Assembly (NCBI GenBank): GCA_019054805.1 | Contig: JAHQIY010000003.1 | Coordinates: 6,076,001-6,140,000 of the forward strand | From: Brachionus manjavacas | Lineage: Eukaryota; Rotifera; Eurotatoria; Ploima; Brachionidae | Length of the DNA stretch: 64,000 nt | Direction of reading: 5' to 3' | In this document: piece by piece, positions 10,132 through 21,754 of the stretch | Layout of the letters: each line of letters opens with the position of its first letter | Numbering within the stretch: the stretch's first letter is position 1 | Program-made: the position numbers and the translations under genes | The notes under the pieces: generated by a model | The model's input: only the letters and a program-made list of their open reading frames with translations | Told to the model about the DNA's origin: nothing | Databases searched by the model: none

Positions 10132-12217
10132 CTTTTAGTACCTTTATCAGTGACTGGTCATGGTCCTCATCGTTACCGAAGATGAGTATGTCGTCGGTCA
10201 TGTTAGTTTGGCCTTCGATGTCTTCAAGGTTCTTACGGATTGTTTCTGTGAATTCTTCCGATGCAGATGATATGCCCATGTGAAGTCGTTTGTATCTGAA
10301 TAGGCCACAGTGGGTTGTGATTGTTGTGAGATGCCTTGAATCTAATGCAAGCTTCAGCTGATGGAAGGCTTTCCGGATGTCGAGTTTTGAGAACTTAGTT
10401 GCACCACTAACTAGGTAAATTAAGTCTTCTAGCGACTTGGTTGGATGCCTTGTACGGCGGAGTGCCTTGTTCATTGGTCTTGCATCACACGTTAATCGGA
10501 CTTCATTTTTATCATTTGGTTTGTTCTTGTCGATTTTCTTTCCACCTTTCGGGACAACCACCAGGTTGGAGATCCACGGAGTAGGACCCATAGTTGAGTC
10601 TACCTTTTCTAGGATGCCCTCCTCCACCTGCTTCTCCAATTCACGTTTCACGGCGTCTTGTAGATGGATGGCTACTGGTCTTAGCTTCTGTTTGATTGGC
10701 TTCGCGTTGGGGTCGATATCTAGCCTAATTTCTGCGTCTTTGATGCAGCCCATTCTTTCGGAGAAAAGGTTTGGGAACATTTCCTTAATCTTTTCTTTGA
10801 ATGTTAGGTCTTTTCCTTCACTTGTACCTGTGCTGGGTATTGTGGATACTGTGTGGAGTATCTTAATGAGGCCTAAGTCTACTGTCTTGTAGCTAAGTAA
10901 AAGTTCAGCTTCACCCTTGACAACAATGAATCCAGCTTTTGTTGTTTTCTTGGTGGATTTTACTTCAGTTACAAACTGACCCAGTATTGGAAGTGGTGAA
11001 CCGGATGTATAGCCATAGTATTCTGTACGACACTTGTGTAGCTGTGGTCTATTATGGATATTGTGATATGTAGGTTCGTCGATGATGTTGATAGGAGCAC
11101 CTGTATCAATTAAGAATGATAAACTCGTTTTGTTTATTTCAATTGCAGCTCGTGGTCCATCATTGTTATGTCGTGCGCGACTGTTTCTTACTGCAAACAG
11201 GCCGTATGATTTACCCTGTTTGTATCTGAGATACTCGGAGTAATCAGTGCTGTCTAATGAGTATCTGTTTTGAGACTCCTCTCTCTCATTTATGTGTCGT
11301 ATCGGCTTCTTTGGCATAGATGTACCTGTGTTTGGTTTGGAGCTTCTACATACCGATGCAAAGTGGTTCAGCTTGTCGCAGTTTAGGCACTGTTTGCCCT
11401 TGGCTCGACATGTGTCTTTGCTTACACAGTTGCCCCCACACCATTTACACTGCCCATGTTTATTATTGTTTTCAGCCTTCGGTTTTGTGCTTCTTGTGCC
11501 CATTCTTCGTTCGCTGTACATTATGGACGTGTCGGATGTTGGATTTGTGAGAAGATTCATGTTTTGCACACAACTTTCGTATCCTTGTGCGGTTTCGATC
11601 GCGTTTGCAAGGGTCGAGTTGTTTGTTCTGCAGCATTTCTCTTGGAATGCCGGCATTTTGGAACCAGCCACAAATTGGGACAAGATATTTCGTTCGAGTG
11701 CTTCACCGAACTTACAGTGGACAGCCTGTTGACGTAGCCTCATGACGTAGTCGTGGACTGGCTCACCATCTCGTCTCTTCATGTGACGGAATTTCTGCTC
11801 TTCGGCGAATTCGGAGCGTTGGGCGGTGAAGTGATCCGTCAGGATCTTGTACGCTTCATCTGGAGTTTCGTTGTCCTCCTTGCTCCTTAGGCTCTTGTAT
11901 ATTTCGTATACTTCGGTGCCTATCATAAGCAGAAACGTTGATTTAATTCGGTCGGTTTGGAGGTTCTTTGCGTGAACGTACAGCTTGTACCGTTCTAGCC
12001 ACATTTCCCATCTTGAGCCTACTGTGGTTAGCTCTTCACCAGTTGAGTATTGAAACATACCACATGTTACTTGCTCATTCATTTCTTCTTCCTCTTGTTT
12101 TGTTTCGTTGGCGTCTAGTGCCCTTTCGTTTTCGTTTTCCTCTTCGTCTGTTTGTGGAATAATTTGCGATGATGCAATCGTACTGTCGGGTTCTTCTCGG
12201 GTTGGGGTCGTGTTCAT
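10127..12217 (-). CDS. Ty3/gypsy gag-protease-RT, proximal part
   Basis: A 696-residue frame starts with ATG at 12217, about 55 bases after the 5' LTR. Residues about 65-230 are a Ty3-type gag (capsid) region. Two knuckle-like cysteine clusters follow ('CKWCGGNC' and 'CLNCDKLNHFASVC', the latter CX2CX4HX4C). The aspartic protease motif is 'FLIDTGAPINII'. The reverse transcriptase has 'PTPWISNLVVVPK', 'FSKLDIRKAFHQL', 'YKRLHMGISSA' and a catalytic 'TDDILIFG'. Gag and pol are in one frame here. The frame stops at 10127 inside RT, between palm and thumb, which is not a normal gag/pol junction. The homology continues in the next frame. Confidence 0.93.
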   Translation of the reverse strand: MNTTPTREEPDSTIASSQIIPQTDEEENENERALDANETKQEEEEMNEQVTCGMFQYSTGEELTTVGSRWEMWLERYKLYVHAKNLQTDRIKSTFLLMIGTEVYEIYKSLRSKEDNETPDEAYKILTDHFTAQRSEFAEEQKFRHMKRRDGEPVHDYVMRLRQQAVHCKFGEALERNILSQFVAGSKMPAFQEKCCRTNNSTLANAIETAQGYESCVQNMNLLTNPTSDTSIMYSERRMGTRSTKPKAENNNKHGQCKWCGGNCVSKDTCRAKGKQCLNCDKLNHFASVCRSSKPNTGTSMPKKPIRHINEREESQNRYSLDSTDYSEYLRYKQGKSYGLFAVRNSRARHNNDGPRAAIEINKTSLSFLIDTGAPINIIDEPTYHNIHNRPQLHKCRTEYYGYTSGSPLPILGQFVTEVKSTKKTTKAGFIVVKGEAELLLSYKTVDLGLIKILHTVSTIPSTGTSEGKDLTFKEKIKEMFPNLFSERMGCIKDAEIRLDIDPNAKPIKQKLRPVAIHLQDAVKRELEKQVEEGILEKVDSTMGPTPWISNLVVVPKGGKKIDKNKPNDKNEVRLTCDARPMNKALRRTRHPTKSLEDLIYLVSGATKFSKLDIRKAFHQLKLALDSRHLTTITTHCGLFRYKRLHMGISSASEEFTETIRKNLEDIEGQTNMTDDILIFGNDEDHDQSLIKVLKD

Positions 12218-12233
12218 TCGACTTTTAATTTAG

Positions 12234-12258
12234 TTTTTTTTTTTTTTTTTTTTTTTTT
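12234..12258 (-). repeat. 25-base A tract in the retroelement leader
   Basis: A run of 25 T on the plus strand (A in the element's sense) lies between the primer binding site and the gag start codon. Confidence 0.95.
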
Positions 12259-12270
12259 CTCTCGTCGCCA
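12259..12270 (-). promoter_or_regulatory. Primer binding site, probably tRNA-Ser
   Basis: Two bases after the 5' LTR the element reads TGGCGACGAGAG. The first ten bases complement the 3' end (..CUCGUCGCCA) expected for a metazoan serine tRNA of the GCU type, as I remember that tRNA. The tRNA identity is inferred; the position and the TGG start are seen directly. Confidence 0.7.
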
Positions 12271-12272
12271 GA

Positions 12273-12634
12273 TGTTCTGTTGTGTTTTATAGGGTTTTTT
12301 AGTGGTATTACTTTAAACGTTAAATGATTTATAAGCGTTTTATTAATCTAAGTTTTATAATAGAAAACGGCCGTTCTGTAGCCGGTGTACAAAGTGTAAA
12401 TAAAATAGAAGAAACGGAAAGGTTAGAGTTTTAGTTAAACACATAGATGTAAATAGATTTTAGCCAAGTTGTAAATAGTTAGTAAATAAAGATTAAATAT
12501 TGTTTTATTCTAAGCCTAGTTCCAAGCGTCGGTGAGACTAGTGCTTTTGTAAATAGTGTAGATAAATGAATATGAATAATAAAGTTTCGATTAGAGAGCG
12601 CATCTAATTTTGCTCTTGTGGTTGCTACACCACA
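12273..12634 (-). repeat. 5' LTR of the Ty3/gypsy element
   Basis: This is a 362-bp copy matching 7450-7811 by eye. It is followed directly by the right target duplication AACAT (12635-12639). Confidence 0.95.
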
Positions 12635-12639
12635 AACAT

Positions 12640-14246
12640 AACCTTTAGCTTCAACTTAAATAAAATTGGATTTAATATTTTTATTCGTTTCTTAAGATCT
12701 TAATTTAATGAAAAATCGTTTTAATAAATTTATTTTATATTTGTTATAAAATTAAAAGAAACTTTAACAATATTTTATTGCTCCTTAACCCCAAATCAAT
12801 TTTTCATTTTTTCTGTATTTAATTTTGTATTTAAAATAAAACCATGATTTTTAAAACTCTAAATTATTAATGCATATAATAAAAAAAATAATGTCACATC
12901 AAAAACCATGATATTCGAGAAAGACGATTAACTAAATAAGTTCTAAAAAAAACAGCATTATGTTTAAAAATCTTTTACGATTTCAATTTCCTTATAAAAA
13001 TGAAAATAATTACTTGAAGTAAAATAATAAGCATCATAATTTTGAATTTAAAATAAAAGGTTATCCATATTTAAATTAAACCATTAAAATTTAATTTTAT
13101 TTAATTTATCTATTTATTTATTTTTACGCAGCATTGAAAATTTTTGGTATCATCATCTTATTCAATTTTTTTTTTAAATCGGAAATTAATTTCAATAAAA
13201 GCAATGAAAATTTTAAAACAAAATTGTCAATGAGGCAAATTCAACAAAATAAATTTAATATTATATATTTTCGCTATTATTATAATAATTTCTTTATTTT
13301 TTTCAATAATTTCATAGTAGAATTTTTTACTTTTATATAATAATTTACAAACGAATCAACATTTTCATGAATTTTCTTGATGTTTTAAAGCATTTTCATC
13401 AAAATCGTAGTCTAATTTGTTATTTATCTAATTATCGGGTATTTTAATGCGAAAAAAAATTAGATTTTCGAGTTTAAATGAAAAAATTTACTCTCTTTGA
13501 ATAATTTATTTTAGTTTAAGTATCATCTGAGAAGTTAAGTTCAGAACCAAGACAAAATTTGGTCCCATGACCAAAGTTTCACAGAATAAATTACAAATAA
13601 ATTTTTTTTTTTTTTTCAGTTTAGGTAAAATTTCGTATATTTTACCTTGGAAGAATTTTTTATTAACCAAAATCAGTAACCAAAAATTCATGCGGAATGT
13701 AAAAGACTAGAAAGTGCGCTGAATTAAATGAATTCAATTTAGAGACTTTTAAAAAATTAATTGTAAAATTTAATTGAAAATGAATACGAAAAATAGCATT
13801 CCTTTTTTTTAAATGCATGTGCGTGAGTGTGCTGTGAGCCTAATAAAAACTCACGGCTCTTTATCTTCATACGAAAAAATTTCTCCAAAAAATACTTGAC
13901 TTAAAATATTTATTTAACTCGTATCGTAACACGCTTAGCAAAATTTGAAAATTGAAATTTTTTATAATTTTAAATTCGCTCTGTATATTTAATTATTTAA
14001 TTGGATATAGTGTTCGCTGCGCTTCTTCTTCTTCTTATTTGTATTAGCCGCAATATATTAAGAGTGTCGATTTAAGCTACGAAATTTTAAAACTTTATTT
14101 TAAACCATAAAAGAAAAATTTAAATTTAGAAATTAAAAAAAAAAATTTTCTTCTTCATGAATAGAAATAAAAACTACGTAAAAAAAATTCGTTTTGTTGT
14201 TTTGTATCTAAGCTATTCCAATTACCTCAAAAGTTTTTACCAATAA
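12640..14246. other. Intergenic; upstream region of the KDM2 gene
   Basis: Mostly AT-rich. Short frames at 13134-13340 and 13506-13691 are low-complexity AT translations without family resemblance. The last 450 bases, from about 13800, contain less AT-biased patches (13818-13860 and 14010-14050) and are where a promoter would lie. No TATA box was convincing. Confidence 0.4.
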
Positions 14247-17200
14247 ATGATGACTCGAAAATCCAAGTCGAATCAAACTCCCACTGATCCAATTACCACT
14301 GTAAGACAATTTTAGAGCATCATGATTATTTAATTATTTTTTGTTCCAAATTTAAGCGATTGAAAGAAGCCATCTACTCAATTGATAAAAAATATGCCGA
14401 AAACAAAACTTCTTGTGACTCAACCAGGATCGAATGTTTGAATGAAGAAAATAAAAGAAAAAAACGCCGAAAATCAACGCCAATTCTATTAAACTCTATG
14501 AACAAGTCAAAATATATTGAGTCCGAGACTGACGATGAATATTTTAATTTTTTTAACTGTGACGATAGTACCATGGAACCAAATGATTCTAATAATTTAG
14601 AAAACAGTCAAAATTTTGTAGATAAATATTATGATGACGAATTTAACCAAGACGACGATGACACATTTTTCGATGACCAAAGAAAGTGGAATTTAGACGA
14701 AAAGCTGAACATTGTCTCCAAATACGACTCTAATTTTGTCAAATATCTGGAAGCTAAAGGTCTGTAACTTTTATTCAATCTCAAATATAAGTTAACTTTA
14801 GGATAAATATTTTTAGTTTTAAAGATTTCAAAATCAAAATATTCTTCTTTTAATATTTAGTATTTTTAAATGGTTTTTTTTCAAATTTTATAAAGCAAGT
14901 CTTGTTTGATCAATTTAGTTGTCTCATAATAAAATTAGAATTTTTTCAATTCATAGTATTTAGACATAAACTAATTTGTTACATAATTAAAAAAATTATT
15001 CTCTCCTTTGCTTTTTTTTAATTCAATTTTGATTTTAAAAAAAAATAAGCAACGTAAGATCTAATTATTATATTTTCTTTCTAAAATGTAATTCTTAAAA
15101 TTTATACTAGACTCGTTATTCAGCTTTAGTCGCTTAACCACTTTGAAAATTTCGAATAAAAGATTAATTAGTCTTAATAATTAAATAAAAACAAAACAGA
15201 ATTTTAATAGTTTATTTTAATATTGAGTTAAGAATCCATGTTTAATTAATTAATAAAAACAAGCAGATTCTATATTCAGTCAGTATTTTGAAGGAGATTT
15301 TCAAGAATTCATTTAAAAACCTGAATTATACTTACATTGTTTCAGATTTAAATATTTTTTTTTTTAAATTGGCACGCATTGAATAAATTTCAAGTTGTTT
15401 TGTTTTTTGAGTTGATCAGAGTATTTTTTTATCATTCAATAATAATAAAAAAAATTAGAAAAAACTAAGCGCTATTTATATGAGGCTTTTAAATTGTCTG
15501 AGCAAATGTATGAGTTGATTCCAATTTCAGCTTTATCATCTTCCAAGAGTGAATACTATGCATCAAGGCTGTTTTAGTATTTGATATAATTTTAGGCAAC
15601 TAAAAAGGCTAGCAGCGGAGTTGTTGTTGATTTTTAATATTAATTATAAAATCAAAAAATTAATATTTTAATTTAAACGTATCCATCGTTTATTCAAAAT
15701 TTAAATTCCACAAAAAAAATTTAAAAAGATATCAAAAATTAAGATGAATTTCTTAAATTTTCTAATGAAATTAAATATCTAAATAAAATTATACAAACAA
15801 TACAATTTTTAAAATTATTCAAAATAAATCAATTGAAGCAGAAAAAACTATTCTCTACTTTTTTTAAATTTTATTCCATTAAAATCTAATTATCAAATTT
15901 GAAATTGAAAAAAAGATCTAAGTTATTGATTTTTCGCTTTTAAATCTTCTTAATGAACATTGAATTGATTACGTTAATAAGAAAAAATTAAGATTTAAAA
16001 AATTTTATCTTTCTAAAATTTTTCATTTTATCTTTAAATTTTATTTTATTCTATTAGTCAAAAATAATAAGCTTTAAAAAATTATTTTAATTTTTAGAAT
16101 TCAATTTCAAGTATATTCAAGAAAATGGCTTGGAGTCTCCAATGGTTTTTTTGGACAAATCCGGTTTGGGCATGCGAGTACCGAGTGAAAATTTTCGCGT
16201 CAGTGACGTAAAATCCTGCGTCGGTAGTAAACGTATAGTTGATGTAGTTGACGTAAACACTCAAAAAGCATTGACAATGACTATGAAAGAATGGTGTGAA
16301 TACTACGAAAATCCGAATAGAGATAGATTACTAAACGTAATTAGTTTAGAATTTAGTCACACAAAGCTGGAGAACTATGTTGAGGCGCCTCTTGTAGTTC
16401 GGCAATTGGATTGGATCGATACTGCTTGGCCACAGCATTTGCGTGAATCTCATACAGAATCGACCAATCTAATAGAAAAAATGAAGTACCCCAAAGTGCA
16501 AAAATATGTCCTAATGAGTGTGGCAGGTTGTTATACTGATTTTCATGTTGACATGGGTGGTACATCAGTATGGTATCATCTGCTTAAAGGAGAAAAAATT
16601 TTTTGGCTAATTCCTCCTACGGAAAAAAATCTCAAAACTTATGAAAAATGGATTTTGAGTGGAAATCAATCCAGAGTTTTTTTGCCAGACTTAATGGATG
16701 AGTGTCAGCGCGTTGTTCTCAAACAGGGCTCAACATTTATTCTTCCTTCTGGATGGATACATGGCGTATACACTAGCAAAGATTCTCTGGTATTTGGCGG
16801 AAACTTTTTGCACAGTTTTAATGTGCGCATGCAGCTTAAAATTTATGGCATTGAAACTAAGACTAAAGTTCCACAAAAGTTTCGATATCCATTTTTTACT
16901 GAGATGATGTGGTTCGTACTCGAAAGATACGTTCACTGTCTAAGTGGTATTACACACATAGATGATTTTAGTGAATCAAACAGCGAATCTGAGCCCAAAC
17001 AACCATTCAAAACTTTTCAGCCGGAACCAAATCAAGTTTTAAATAAATACGAACTTGATGGTTTGAAAGCTTTGTATGAATTTTTGATCGGATTAAATGA
17101 GAATAAAAGATGCGTTCCCAAAGAAATTGTTCAGCCTAAAATTTTACTTGGAAGTGTAAAAGTAAGTTTTTAATAAAAAAATTATTTGAAAATCTAGAAT

Positions 17201-20200
17201 TATCTTAGAGTTAAGTAAAATAATATTTTTTTTTACATTTTTATTTTCAATTTTAAATAACTAATTTGCCAATCTTCCGCACTTATTAGAATTTATTTTT
17301 GAACTTAAGTTTTTTTTATTAATGGGAAAAAGCTTTTGACGAATAAAAAAATTATCTATAGAATACAAAAATCAATCAATTTCTAAAAATTAAATTTTGT
17401 TCTTACCTAGGAGAGGCCTGCTCTCATTTTTGCTGGTTTATTTAAATCAACTACTTCGTCCTCAACTTTCCTTTTTCTTTTTCCTTTAGCCTCATTTTCA
17501 TCACTAATTTCTAGTTGGCATTCGTTACATTTAAGAGTCTGTGAACAAGTTTTTGAAATGTTTCGATGTGAATCGTTCCTAAGAAATTTTTCAAGTTCAG
17601 TATTATTGGTAAAAATCTTAACTTAGAAAAAATAATAGATAAACTGCAATTTATACTATAGTTGCAAATGTTAATAGTTAAATTGAAATAATCAAGTTAA
17701 TTTTTTTTATAGACGATAAGATTCAAATTTTTATAAATAAGTTAAATTTAAATTTAAAAATAAACATTATTTAACTTACTAATTTTATTTTATTTAGATT
17801 TATAATATTTGATATAAAAAAATAAGGATTGAAAGAGGAAAATCTTAAAAAAAATTTTCTTAAATAATAGTTCAAAATATTATTAATTGTATTATTTATT
17901 TATTTATCTGAATTAAGGTTAAGAAATAAATCTAAAAGAAAAAAATAATTTTAAACTTCATTTAAGTACAATATGAAAAATTAAAAATGAAAATAAATGA
18001 ATTAAATACGAAAATAAAATAAGGTCGATAGTTTCAAATTTACTTGTTTTCCTTTAAATATATTTTAATAAAGTTATAAAAAATAGTTTCTGATTTTAAA
18101 TTGAAAATCAGAATAAAAGAAAAGAAATAATTTTGAAAAAGTTCAAAGTAAATTTTTTTTTGGGGGGGGGGGGGATTTTAAGGTTTTTTTGAATCAATAG
18201 GAAATAGTACAAGTAGTCGTATTTTTCAATTTGGTAAAAGGGATTCTAAATGGCATATAATTATGTAACGAGTCAAAATATATTTATTAAAAAAACAAAA
18301 ATACTGAACTTAGGAACAATTTTATTTTATTTAATCTTTATTATAAAAAAAATAAAACAAATATAATAGGATTAGTATGTTTTTATTTTTCAGGTACAAA
18401 AAAAAATATTCTATTGCAATAAAAATTATTTAATTACAAAAATATTTTATTGAGTTTTTTTTTGAACCCACTGGTCGGCCAAGCTTTTTTGTTTCATGTC
18501 TGGGTTTTTTTTTTGGTGGAGCTTCGTCATTAATACTTGAATCTGAATCGGACTTCTCGCAATTACTAATGCCTAAGTCAGATATTTTTTGAGTTTCGTT
18601 AGGTTGCCTCGACAAAGCATTTGCTGTAATTTTTGGACGACCTGGTCGGCGTTTTCGTTCAAGCGGTAAATTCAAAACGATTTCCTTGAAGTAACATAAT
18701 TTTAAATAAGAAAAACATTCATTTAAAATAAAAAAAATTTACAATTGATTAAAACTTACTTAAACGTGAACTGACAGCTATTTTATTATCGCATTTGAAG
18801 TGTTTGAACCAGTTACTTCAATTGCATGTACTTAATTCCCATTGATCTCTGTTTATTTTAACAACATGTATTGATTGAATGTATTCGATAAAATCGTCAA
18901 AATCTGTATGTTTTTTGAACTTTTGGCTAGCATAAACTTTGGCTTCGGAATCCTCCATATGAGTTCGTTCTTTTGAAGGCATGGAGTAACTTGATTCGAT
19001 CTTAATTACACGCTTGTCACGTCTTTGCCATTTATATAAGCTATATTTTAAAAGAATTTACCGAAATCATTTACTGATTTCCATATTTTTTTATCAAAGC
19101 ATAATTGATTTGATTTAAAAATAAAAGTTTCATTTAAAATAAATCAGAGTATCAAAAATAAAAATAGATACCAGTTCAATTATAATTGACAATTTATATT
19201 ATTTTAGATTATATTAAATAAATCTTATATTTTGTTTTTTTTTATTATTTTTGTTATTGCAATATATTATAAGCGATTCTAAATTGAGAATTAATTTTAT
19301 TTAAGATTTCAAAATTTTTGTTTGAAAAACTTAAATAATTTCTTTTATTTTTAAAATGATTACTTAAATGCAATCGACATATTTATTAAAAAAGATAAAA
19401 CTTAATGCAGATTATGTTTAGACAAATAACTTATGAATCTTTTAAAAAAAATCACATCCTTATTGCTGAAAACAGAGATATTAATCTTTTTAACTCTACC
19501 AATATAAATCTAAGAAAACAAAGATTTGAAAATATTTTTTGTGAATTTTAGAAACTGATTGAAGAATTTGAGAGAAGTAATGCAGCAAGAGATCCTCATG
19601 CAAACGGACTACCTTTTATGCAATGGCCAAAGCCAGAAAGAGTAATAAAAATAATTAAAAAAAAATAAACTTTTAAATTTGTTTTCAATAGAAATTTGTT
19701 AAAAAAATGGAAGATTGTGTTACCAAACACGAGTTTGATCAAAACAATAATCTAATTATTGCTCAAAATTTCGATCAAAAATTCGAACTTGACCAAAACG
19801 ACTTTAGTTTAAGCAGTTTTGACTCCAACTACGGAAATTCAATCAATTTCACTTCAAATTTAGCCCATGATAATTCATCTCAATACAATGGAAATTCACG
19901 AAAGCATGTGATGCGCAACATGCCACGAACCAAAGGTTCAATCAAAAAACGACTCAGACCCCAGAACATACCGCGATCGAATGTTGAACGCCGTCGCCGA
20001 GTCAGATGCCACAATTGTGAGCCTTGCACTCGAGACGACTGTGGCGATTGTAAATATTGTAAAGACATGAAGAAATTCGGTGGCACTGGCATATCAAAAC
20101 AATGCTGTTTGGCAAAACAATGTCTCCAACCATTACTTCCCACAACTACTACATGCATGCTTTGCGATCAATTGATAGATCGATTTCAAACAGATAAATC

Positions 20201-21131
20201 AAATAATATGTATGAATGTGAGATTTGTTTTGAAATATACCATGTTCACTGTTTTAGAGTAATTTTAATTTAATCAAAATACAAAATTTTAATAGTTTTT
20301 AATTTTTACCAGAAACAGTATCCTGATTTGGACCATGTTGAGCCTATGATCAACGAAGATTTAGTTAATTGCTGGAAGTGTCCTAACTGTGTCAATAAGG
20401 GCTACATAAATTCAAGCTTTTTAAAAGATTATAAACTTAGTCAATCAGACAATAGCAGTGGATCTAGCTCTTTAAATGAAAGCTATGGCAGTATGTTTCC
20501 TAATATAAATAACTCGTCAGGCTCATCGTTTCCTGAGCAATCAAGTTCGCCAATTGATTTTGTCATTGCACCTTCATCTTCGAAGCAAAATTTTTTGGCC
20601 ATGGCTCTCTCTAATGTTGCTCCTTTAAAGCCAAAAAGACACAGAAGGACCAAACAAGAAATGGAAACAATCAAGATTAATTCAAAAGAAATCACTGATC
20701 TTAAAAGAAAAAGGGAAAATCAAATAGAACCGTTTAAAGCTATTCAGGATGATGAAGAGTCCATTATTTCAGTTGATTCTTTAACATACTTTGAAAAGCA
20801 AATTATTCTCAGGGAATTTTGTGAAGTTGTAACAAAACCAACTGAGACTTATTTTGATCATCTATACAAAAAAAAGTCAATCAAAATCACAACTACAAAA
20901 ACTGTTTCAAAACAAAGCAGTGGAAATTCGAGTGACCATGACACCATTATTGTTGATACCGATGATTCGGATTCAAGGGATTTTGATTTGGACGAGGAGG
21001 GTGCGAAAATTTTAAACATAAAAAAAAATCCCACAATGACTGAATCAAAAATACAGAACGATGTCACAAATGAATTTAGATCGTACAGTTTTGATCCTAG
21101 AAATGAACATATTTATCATGACGACGACTAA
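14247..21131 (+). CDS. KDM2-type JmjC histone H3K36 demethylase (JmjC-CXXC-PHD), six exons, no F-box/LRR
   Basis: Exons 14247-14300, 14357-14759, 16098-17161, 19552-19641, 19692-20258 and 20313-21131 join with GT..AG borders and consistent phase into 998 codons. The ATG pair at 14247 is the first usable start. '[20 protein letters not shown]' continuing into '[11 protein letters not shown]', then '[20 protein letters not shown]' and '[14 protein letters not shown]', follow KDM2A/B closely. The JmjC iron ligands are present: H302 and D304 ('TDFHVDMGG') and H374 ('SGWIHGVY'). A CXXC zinc finger (about residues 638-682, '[21 protein letters not shown]') should bind unmethylated CpG DNA. A PHD finger follows (about 692-790, ending '[14 protein letters not shown]'). 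The rest is acidic and serine-rich, with no F-box or leucine-rich repeats before the stop. The expected role is nuclear demethylation of H3K36me1/2. Confidence 0.93.
14760..16097. other. KDM2 intron 2, no internal feature
   Basis: A 1338-bp AT-rich intron between phase-1 borders. I saw no coding remnant or repeat in it. Confidence 0.7.
17407..17640 (-). pseudogene. Antisense coding-like fragment in KDM2 intron 3
   Basis: On the minus strand an open frame reads '[14 protein letters not shown]', then a cysteine pair '[20 protein letters not shown]', then '[19 protein letters not shown]', and stops at 17407. The composition (basic, acidic, CxxC) looks coding rather than random AT sequence. The family is not recognised. 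It lies 0.8 kb downstream of the SWIM-type MULE remnant on the same strand and could be its C-terminal end. A good splice-donor-like CCTAG|GTAAGA overlaps the stop. Confidence 0.4.
18153..18174. repeat. Poly-T/poly-G tract
   Basis: Nine T followed by thirteen G, the longest G run in the window, inside KDM2 intron 3. It is a slippage-prone tract that could form a G-quadruplex or be an assembly weak point. Confidence 0.9.
18430..19040 (-). pseudogene. MULE-type transposase remnant with SWIM zinc finger
   Basis: From 19040 down, the minus frame gives '[16 protein letters not shown]' and then '[20 protein letters not shown]'. This resembles the SWIM zinc finger of MULE transposases (W..STCxCxxFxKxxxCKH), with a stop at the second cysteine position. 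After an unclear join near 18680-18770 follows '[20 protein letters not shown]' and '[13 protein letters not shown]'. These match the basic 'KRKRGRPxKAKKALxxQ' tail that commonly follows SWIM domains in these proteins. The stop and the missing core show it is dead. It is antisense to KDM2 inside its third intron. Confidence 0.65.
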
Positions 21132-21433
21132 AAAACATCTATAAAAATACAGCAATTTCATTTAATATTCGGACTTTAAGTTTTTGGAAATTTTACTGTT
21201 ATTTGTTTGATTTTTGTTATTTAAATCATTTCTGATTATAAGGAATTGAATTTAAAACATGATTATAAATGGTGATGTATTTAATTATATTCTTGTTTAA
21301 GGTCTAATTTTAAAAATTTAAAATTTTTAGATTTCAAGTTTTAATTCCAAAAATTATGTTGAATTTTTTTTTGTTTTTTTCCTCCGATTTCATTTTCAAC
21401 CAAGGAAACTGTTTTCTTTTGGTTATTTTATTT

Positions 21434-21439
21434 AATAAA
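21434..21439 (+). promoter_or_regulatory. Candidate polyadenylation signal of the KDM2 gene
   Basis: AATAAA about 300 bp after the KDM2 stop. It is chosen by position; other AT-rich hexamers occur nearby. Confidence 0.4.
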
Positions 21440-21754
21440 GTCAATTATGAGTTCAATAAGAGACATGTTAATCAATATTATTTTTTTTTTGTTTACCAGC
21501 CTCATTTATAAATAAAAAAATTAACAAAAAAACTTCCAATTTTTCTCTTTATTCTCAAATGAAAAAAAAGAGAATTTTTTAGAAAAATTAATTACAAGAA
21601 AAGGCACAAGATGACTAAATTTTTTGTATCATTCTTTATCAATCATTTTATTCGGCGAGTTAATGCCAATCCTAAAATGGTTTAAAAATCCTCGTCAAGC
21701 TAACTAAGCGATTCCAGCTATTCTTTGTTTTAGTTTTTCGATTTGTACACCTTA

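Larger units (their letters stand above)
7450..12634 (-). mobile_element. Ty3/gypsy LTR retrotransposon, structurally complete, 5185 bp
   Basis: Two 362-bp direct repeats with TG..CA ends bound the element (7450-7811 and 12273-12634) and look identical by eye. The flanks 7445-7449 and 12635-12639 are both AACAT, a 5-bp target duplication. Coding is on the minus strand: gag with zinc knuckles, then protease, reverse transcriptase, RNase H and integrase last, which is the Ty3/gypsy order. No envelope-like frame and no chromodomain were seen. Base composition is clearly less AT-rich than the surroundings. Identical LTRs imply a recent insertion, yet pol is interrupted once (near 10130). Confidence 0.96.

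Noticed and set aside
10120-10140. Programmed -1 frameshift in the Ty3/gypsy element
   Set aside because: The shift lies within RT, not at a gag/pol border, and the zero-frame codons there do not form a canonical X XXY YYZ slippery heptamer. A mutation or sequencing error is simpler.
11292-11737. Several plus-strand frames of 76-146 codons inside the retrotransposon (also 7840, 9766, 10437, 11968)
   Set aside because: They are shadows of the minus-strand gag-pol frame. They have no family resemblance and depend on its codon bias.
13134-13340. 68-codon Phe/Ile/Asn-rich frame
   Set aside because: Its composition follows directly from AT-rich non-coding DNA, with no motif.
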